Shown one piece after another: positions 57,390-64,000 of a DNA stretch of 64,000 nucleotides. The stretch is taken from contig CAZSNP010000016.1 in assembly GCA_964608265.1 (NCBI GenBank), forward strand, positions 14,664 through 78,663, written 5' to 3'. Every line of letters begins with the position of its first letter. The first letter of the stretch is position 1. The DNA comes from JANWXR01 sp964608265 (GTDB lineage Bacteria; Chloroflexota; Anaerolineae; Anaerolineales; UBA6663). Both the position numbers and the translations under genes were made by a program. Under the pieces are notes generated by a model. That model did no database searches and was not told the origin of the DNA. It saw nothing but the letters and a program-made list of their open reading frames with translations.

Positions 57390-60300
57390 ATGACAGTTCA
57401 CCGCTCCTCGCTCCTCGCTCCTCGCTCCTCGCTCCTCGCTCCTCGCTCCTCGCCCTTGACCGATTCGCGCGTCTGGTTGTCGTTAGCGGTTTGCTGCTGA
57501 GTGCATTAGGCGTTCAGCCATCAACTTCAACGGTACAGGCCAGCGGTGGCAGCGCGCAGCAACTCAATCGTGTGCCCCAACAGGCGACGATTGCCCCGCC
57601 CTCCCAGACNNNNNNNNNNNNNNNNNNNNNNNNNNNNNNNNNNNNNNNNNNNNNNNNNNNNNNNNNNNNNNNNNNNNNNNNNNNNNNNNNNNNNNNNNNN
57701 NNNNNNNNNACGGCCACGATTACGCCGAGCACAACGCTCACCTCAACGGCAACGCCAGTTCCTTCAGTAACGCCCGCGGTAACCACAACTGGCACCATTC
57801 CCATCACCGGCGTCGTTCCGACCGACCTGCCGATCGTCATCGCCACCCGCGGCCCGATTGACCAAAACGAGGAGCGCGCCTTTGTCCCGGCTTCCGGCGC
57901 GGCAGTGTTGTTCTTCGATAGCCGAGTGATGGTAGTCGCGCGCCCAGGGACCTTCCGGGGTGACGTCAATTTGGTCTTGACCAACGGGCAAGTCCAAACC
58001 CCACCTCCCCCCTCAGTGACACCACCGGTGACGCGAACCGTCACGGCAGAACCGCCTGCGACGGCGCTTCCCACCGCTCAAGCTACTTCGGTGGCGACAG
58101 CGGCCCCAGGTTCCGAGAGCGATCCGGCGCCGACGGACATCGCCTCAGAGACCGGTCCTGAAGCTCAAGCAACTCAGTCGGAGTCCGTTCCGGTTACGCC
58201 GCAGGCCTCTCAAGATGAATTGCAACGATTGATCGCACAACCCGCAACCACGGTGCGTTTCAATCTGGTGGCCCAGGACCCGGCGACGGGCGCAGAGGTC
58301 ACGGCCTTTCCCAAACCGGCCCAACTCGTCGTTGATCTCCGGGGCCTGGAAGGCGTGTATACCAACACCACCTGGTTCCTGGCCTATCAGGATCAAAAGG
58401 ACTCAGCCGTGTGGCATCGGGTCAATGCGGATGTGCACGACCCGGCTGGCTTGTTCAGCGTGCAGACCGATCACTTCTCGCCGTGGACGACGGGCAACGA
58501 TCCGGGCTCCTGGATGTTCCGATGGAATGCGCCGGTCGTCTCGGAGTTCAGTGGTGCAGCATCATATTCGCATCCGATTGCCGTGCCCCCGGGCCGCAAC
58601 GGCTTAACGCCAAACGTTGACCTCTCGTATTCGAGTCGCGGCGTTGATGGCCTGCTGTTTTCCAGCACCGATCAGGGGCCGATCGGTCTGGGCTGGAGCC
58701 TCAACAACATTGAAATCACCCGTAACGGTGTGGGGATGTATTGCTGCGGTGATGATTGGAATCAGAACCCCCTTGTAGGCTATGCCGTACTCGTACACCC
58801 CAACAGCTTTTCACTCGTGTTGAATGGTCAGAGCTATCCATTGATGCCGGAAGCTGGCGTGCCCATTTCGGATACAGGCAGTATTACAAATCGCCAGGTC
58901 GTTCGATACTATGCCCAGGGCGGGCCGCAACTGCTCATCCAGCGGGTCTTCGATCCAAACGCCAGTGATCCGAATACGCCAAACTACAACGCCGACCGCT
59001 GGTACTGGGTCGTCAAGGGCCCGGATGGCACTGTCTACCGACTGGGCTTCACGGAGACCTCGGTCAGTTCACAAAGTTACTATCCGGTCATTGATCATCA
59101 GGACGGGCACCTGGGAGCTCGCGGCACGAACGCTGCGCCACTCTGGAGCCCGATGCGATGGCGCGTGGATACGATCACAGATGTGTACGGCAATCAAATT
59201 CAATACGAATACAACGAGTGGTCACAATCCGATAGTTATGGTTGGACCCACTATCACGACTGCCCAGGCACAGGCTGTTGGTGGCATAGCGGTTCCAATA
59301 ACCTAACGACCGAGAAGTCACGGCTCACCAACATTTATTACAACTACAACGTGCGTTCATCGGCGGATGTAACCAAAGACTATATCTATCCGCGCGTGGC
59401 CAATGGAACCAGCGGCAATAGCCGCATCGAGTTTGTTGACGGCAACGGCGACAACCGAATTGAGCGGATCCGTGTCCATCACGTGGGCACGGCGATCCGA
59501 ACTATAGACTTGACGCAAGACAACCAGGGTATCAACGCCTGCGGCTATACCGCTTACACACAGCGCGTCCTCTCAATCACCGAGCGGGATGGCGGGGCGA
59601 CCAACTCGTTGCCGGCCACCACATTCGGCTACACTCAACTGGGCCATCAGAATAGTGGTGGGTGCTATCCCTACTATTACATCAACGAAATCAACAACGG
59701 CTACGCCGGGCGGACACGCTTCACCTATACGGCCGATAGCCGAGAGTCCACGCCCGATGTGGGTTACTCCTACTACGTCACACGCCAGGAAACCTATGAT
59801 GGCCGGCACGACCCACAGTATGCGCTGACCGAATATAGCTATACCACCCCATGCTATGACAGCCCGCGCGGCATTCTCGGCCCCATGCCCGGCGCATTCG
59901 ACTGCACGCGCCAATACGTGCCGGGCAACAACGATGTCGGCAACCTGGCTGGTTTCAACCAAACGGTCGTGACGGTCAAAGACTACTCAGGCGCCGTACT
60001 CAGCCGCTCGACGCGGATGTTCTATCAGGACACGCAACGCCTGGGTCAACCTCTGATCTCACTTGGCCGCAATCTTTGGGATGGTGTTGTGGTTGGCAAT
60101 GCTGGTGCGGAAGCGCCAGGAGGCAACTGGTACCCGCTGGGTGCGACAACCAGCCTCACCTACGAGGCCACGCAACTTCATAGCGGCGCACGCAGTCTCA
60201 ACGTCACCATCAGCGCCCTGACACCCGATTGGGGCGTTGGGAACGACGTCACTGGGTGGGTAGCGGGCCAAACCTATTGGATTGGTTTCTACATGAAATC

Positions 60301-63300
60301 TTCAGGGCCAACTCAATCCGTGCAAATAAGGGCCTATCCAGGGGGGCCGAGCGATGCCGACTTCAACTTTGGTGGGTCCACTCCCAATCAGATAACGGTC
60401 ACCTCCAATTGGCAGTATTTTCAAGGATTCATCACCCTGCCAGTGACCGCGACCGTTTTCAACCTCCGGATTCGCCCACAAGTGGTCGGCACAATCTACA
60501 TTGACGATGTCTGGGTCGCCTCGCCCTTGCAGGGCACGGAGACGAGCTACGTCACGATTGCCAATGGCACCAGCACCTACACCTATGCCAACGCCGTCAC
60601 GGACACCACCTACTTCCTGACCAGTCGCCAATCGAAGCGGGTGGAGACGACCCACAGTGCGCAGGGCAACGTCACGCAGACGAAGGAGTATAACGAGTTG
60701 GGCCAGCTCTATCGTCGCACCGACATGACTTATGCGCCCAACACTAACCCGAGTATATGGGTTGTCAATCGCATCGCAACGCAGAAGGTGTGGCAAGAGC
60801 TACCGACCCAGAAGGCAGTCGCGGCGTCCCGCTATATTTACGACAATCAAGCGCCCGACGGCGTCGGGACTCCTCCGATTACGGGGCGGCTGGCAGCGGT
60901 CCGTCAGTGTGCGGCTTTTGACCTGTCCAACAATTGCATATCGTTTGCGGATACGCTTTATGGGTACGACGCCAACTGGCCGGGCAATCAGAACAGCGAA
61001 ACCACCTATACCAGCTTTGGTTCAAGTTCTCTTTTTGCCAGCAACGGGCCTCGCACCACAACGGTACTATACGACACTACGCTCAACCTCTATCCACGCG
61101 TCATCACCGCCCCGCTGGGTCATGTCACGACAAACGAATACTATGGCATCTATGGCGTGCCGACGGATGGGTATCAGCCGGGGCTGTTGAAGAGCACCCT
61201 TGCGCCGGATGGCGTGCTGACGTGGTACACCTACGACCCGTTTGGCCGGCTGCGCGACGTGTATAAGCCCGGTGATGCCGCCAATGACCCAAGTATGAGG
61301 TATCAATACTTCGACACCGCATGGACGAGCCTGAATCTTTACCTGTCGCCGTTCCTGATCACCACCTGGCAGAAACCCCAATCCTTTGGCTATGCTCAGC
61401 GCCATTTTTACGATGGATTAGGGCGGGAGATTCAGACTCACACCGCCTACAATGTCACGCTCAACGGCGTCTCCGGTCTGCAAGATCTGGTCGTCAGCCA
61501 GGGCTACGATGGCCTGGGCCGCGTGGTGTCTCAAACCGTGCCGTACAATGCGCCGGCCTATGTGTATACGGGAGAAGGCTCGGCCAATCCATACACCACG
61601 ACCAATCTGGCGACGGCGCCGAGGACGATGACGGAGTACGAAGCGTTGGGCCGCGTCAGCCGGATCACCGCGCCCGATGGTACATTAACCCGCCACTACT
61701 ACGGGCTGGATGTGGATACGAACGCGGCGGCGATGGGATACACCAACACCAACCTTTGGATTCACTCCACTTCGGATGCCAACAGCCGCGCGCGCCATGA
61801 GATCATGGATGCCTTTGGCCGCTTGATCCGGGTGCGTGAATTCACGGGGACGTGTTACCTCACCAGTTGCCCGGGCGGGGCGACCGACCCCAATCGCTAC
61901 CGGGTCTATGCCCAAACACCGTACACCTACACCGTCCTCGACCAGCTCTCGCAGGTGAGCAACAGTCTGGGTGCGACCACGATCATCACCTACAACGTGT
62001 TGGGCCAGAAGACGTCCATGACTGACCCCGACATGGGGACGTGGGTGTATACCTACACGGCCGGCTCGGGCACGCTGTATCAGCAACTGGATGCGCGTGG
62101 TTGTGTCACCACGATGACCTACGACGACCTCGACCGGCTGACGGGCAAGACCTACTCCGGCCCCGGCGCGTGCGGCACGACCACGGCGGTCAGTTTTGGC
62201 TATGGCACGTCGGGGAATAATAAAGGCCATCGCACCAGCATGACCGACGCCTCCGGCAGCACGGTCTGGGTGTACGACACACGCGGGCGGGTCATCAGCG
62301 AGACCCGCACCATCAGCACCGCCCAAACCGGCTCCATCGGCCAATATACAACGCAACTCGGCTACGACCTGATGGATCGCGTTATCACCACGACGTATCC
62401 GTCTGGTGAAGTCGTCATCAACAGTTACAACAATCAATACGCTTTGGAGAGCGTCCGCAGCCAGGACTACGGCCAGATCAACTACGCCAACAACCTCGAT
62501 TATGACGCAGCGGGCCGCTTGACGTTGCTATCTTTGAACAATGGCGGGCTGCAAACGACTTACTCCTATTACCCGTGGAGCACGGCCAATGGGCTGGGGC
62601 GGCTGCAATACCTGCGCACCGGCACAGCCGGCAGCCCCGGTTCCGTGCAAGACCTGCGCTATGTGTACGACCCGGTGGGCAACGTGATGCAACTCACAGA
62701 CGTTGTCACTACGTCCAGCACCTACACCGATCTCCAGAACTTCAACTACGATCACCTCTACCGGTTGATCTACGCCAACTCGAGCGGCGGCCTCAGCCCG
62801 GCATACACCCATGTGTACACCTACAGCACCACCGGCAATATCACGGCGACCAGTGGCTTGGGCACGTTGGGCGTCTACACCTATTCCGCCATCGCCAGCG
62901 GCTGCACGACTGCACAGGGCGCGAAACCGCATGCGGCCAGCACCGCCGGGAGTAATTCGTATCAATACGACTGCAACGGCAACATGTGGCAGCGCATCGA
63001 AGCCGGGACGACCTACACCCAGACCTTCGATGCCGAGAACCGTCTCGTCACCGTCATCACCGGCACGGCCAGCACCACGCGCTTCATCTACGACGGCGAT
63101 GGCAGCCGTGTAGTGCAGATCCAACCGTCCGGCAAAATCATCGCCTACATCGGCAACTTGATGGAGGTGGAGATTCAGCCGACAGCGCCGCCGACGGCCA
63201 CGCCGACCAACACACCGACCCGCACTCCGACCCCGACCAACACCCCGGTTGGGCCGACGAACACCCCCACACCGACCGCGACCAACACACCCGTCGCGGG

Positions 63301-64000
63301 CAGCTTCTGCCCGACGGTGCTCGACAACTTCAATCGCGCCAATGGGGTCATTGGCAGCAACTGGTCGGGCACAACCGGTGGCTATAGCATCGCGGCCAAC
63401 AAGCTGGATGTCGGCTCCGGGCGTGACATCTATTGGAACCCGACTTCCTTTGGCACGGCGCAAGAAGCCTGCGTTGTGGTCTCGACGCTGGACACCACGG
63501 CGCAGGAGATCGGTCTGATCCTGAAATCTCAAGCCAGTGATAACCAGGCGCCGGGGTTGATCGAGGTCTTCTATTACCCGTACGACGCCTCGAATGGCGA
63601 AGTGCAGGTGTGGACGTATACGACTTCGCAAAACTGGGTGCAACGCGGTGGTGGCTTGCAAATTGCGTTTGCGGCCGGTGACCGACTGGGAGCGCGCGCC
63701 ACAGCCAATGGTCAGGTGGAGATTTATCGTAACAGCACCCTGCTCGGCACGCGCGATGTGACGGGCTGGCCGTACTATGCCAACGGCGGCTACATCGGTC
63801 TGTGGATGAGCAGCGATGCCAGCGACGCGCTGCTGGATGACTTCGGCGGCGGCACGGTGGGCGGGCCGACCCCCACACCCACGAACACCCCGACTCGGAC
63901 TCCGACGCCGACCAACACCCCCGCCGGGCCGACGAACACGCCGACCCGCACGCCGACGCCCACCAACACCCCTACTCGGACCCCGACTCCCACCAACACC
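57390..64000 (+). CDS. Giant secreted RHS/SpvB-like repeat protein (partial, gap inside, runs off window)
   Basis: The ATG at 57390 has a strong AAGGGAG. A 7-bp tandem repeat follows, then the signal peptide (LDRFARLVVVSGLLLSALG) in another frame, which is also the frame of all downstream coding; with 7 repeat units the ATG frame stops near 57500. A Thr/Pro-rich N-part is interrupted by 100 N. An SpvB-like motif SSTDQGPIGLGWSLNN is at about 58660. Many RHS/YD repeats fill 59000-63150 (TYDPFGRLRDVYKPGD, FYDGLGREIQTH, TYNVLGQKTSMTDPD, NYDHLYRLIYANSS). Two PT-rich linkers surround a beta-rich domain beginning VLDNFNRANGVIGSNWSG. Likely a surface or secreted polymorphic toxin or adhesin; the toxin end, if any, is outside the window. 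Confidence 0.82.
57403..57451. repeat. Seven-copy 7-bp tandem repeat (GCTCCTC) at the RHS gene start
   Basis: Seven perfect head-to-tail copies fill 57403-57451 between the ATG and the signal peptide. Seven is not a multiple of three, so each gain or loss of a unit changes the frame. Five or eight units would join the ATG to the signal-peptide frame; the present seven do not. Confidence 0.85.
57610..57709. other. Assembly gap of 100 N
   Basis: Exactly 100 undetermined bases, the usual length of a scaffolding gap, inside the N-terminal Thr/Pro-rich region of the RHS gene. True gap size unknown. Confidence 0.99.
63178..63300 (+). repeat. First Pro/Thr/Asn linker repeat in the RHS protein
   Basis: DNA repeats of ACGCCGACCAACAC type encode (PT)xNTPTRTPT linkers, low complexity, typical between domains of secreted Chloroflexota proteins. 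Confidence 0.8.
63861..64000 (+). repeat. Second Pro/Thr/Asn linker repeat, running off the window
   Basis: Same codon pattern as the first linker, beginning after DDFGGGTVGG and continuing past the window end. Confidence 0.8.

Noticed and set aside
57403..57451. CRISPR array
   Set aside because: The tandem units are 7 bp with no spacers. No other array-like pattern was seen in the window.
1..64000. tRNA and rRNA genes
   Set aside because: I looked for T-loop strings with matching acceptor stems and for rRNA core strings and found none convincing. A tRNAscan-SE run would be decisive.

Overview
Organism. The window is GC-rich (roughly 65%), gene-dense and bacterial. I infer a member of the Chloroflexota, most likely Anaerolineae or a relative. 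The reasons are a multi-GAF/SpoIIE phosphatase, a DUF3417-type alpha-glucan phosphorylase with a GH57/DUF3536 protein, a histidine kinase with Q instead of H, an Agl23-type membrane glycosyltransferase, and secreted proteins with long Pro/Thr/Asn linkers. No rRNA gene was seen and no convincing tRNA or CRISPR, so this placement rests on gene content only. A run of 100 N at 57610-57709 shows a scaffolded draft assembly.

Layout. 1-488: start of a glycogen debranching enzyme (minus). 765-5317: three-gene MacB/FtsX-type exporter (ATPase, permease, lipoprotein adaptor). 5435-8278: Tat-exported DUF1800/DUF1501 pair. 8403-10589: glycogen phosphorylase (minus). 10741-13360: LutA-like iron-sulfur protein and oligoendopeptidase F. 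13387-15304 (minus): esterase and a frameshifted MFS transporter. 15466-17458: MOSC protein, DUF457-like membrane protein and dimethylargininase-like enzyme in an ATGA-overlapped operon. 17522-20327 (minus): membrane protein, ChlI-type AAA+ ATPase, hotdog thioesterase and a small repeat protein. 20406-30354 (minus): a surface-glycan block with GT4, response regulator, GtrA, O-antigen ligase, UDP-glucuronate decarboxylase-like SDR, a glycosidase-like/O-antigen-ligase fusion, a G5/beta-propeller lipoprotein and a small lipoprotein. 30370-32921: ScpB, TilS and a ModE-type HTH protein. 32922-33372: non-coding, with a possible structured RNA and a MITE-like palindromic element. 33373-37901 (minus): catalytically degenerate tyrosine recombinase and a large coiled-coil sensor kinase. 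38118-43372: ECF sigma, one-TM partner, RsuA/RluB pseudouridine synthase and an Agl23-NHL fusion. 43622-46744: SucC, SucD, TPR protein, RsmD. 46761-51433 (minus): glycogen branching enzyme and GH57/DUF3536 protein. 51587-57111: TyrRS, two small proteins and a 1254-residue GAF/SpoIIE phosphatase. 57390-64000: start of a giant RHS/SpvB-like secreted protein that runs off the window.

How it fits together. Two themes dominate. One is storage-glucan metabolism (debranching, phosphorylase, branching, GH57), scattered over four minus-strand loci. The other is building and decorating the cell surface, with sugar-nucleotide synthesis, GT4, GtrA, two O-antigen-ligase modules, Agl23, an exporter, Tat proteins and the RHS protein. 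Regulation is rich in non-canonical signalling parts: a kinase lacking its phospho-acceptor His, a stand-alone receiver, an ECF sigma with an unusual membrane partner, and a multi-sensor PP2C phosphatase.

Most unusual points. (1) A seven-copy 7-bp tandem repeat lies between a well-placed ATG and the signal peptide of the RHS protein and leaves them out of frame, as at a phase-variable locus. (2) A TIM-barrel glycosidase-like domain, with Asn where the nucleophile Glu is expected, is fused to an O-antigen ligase. (3) The H-box His of the 1149-residue kinase is Gln. (4) Several first-in-operon genes have TATAAT-like boxes 5-7 nt before the ATG, suggesting leaderless mRNAs.
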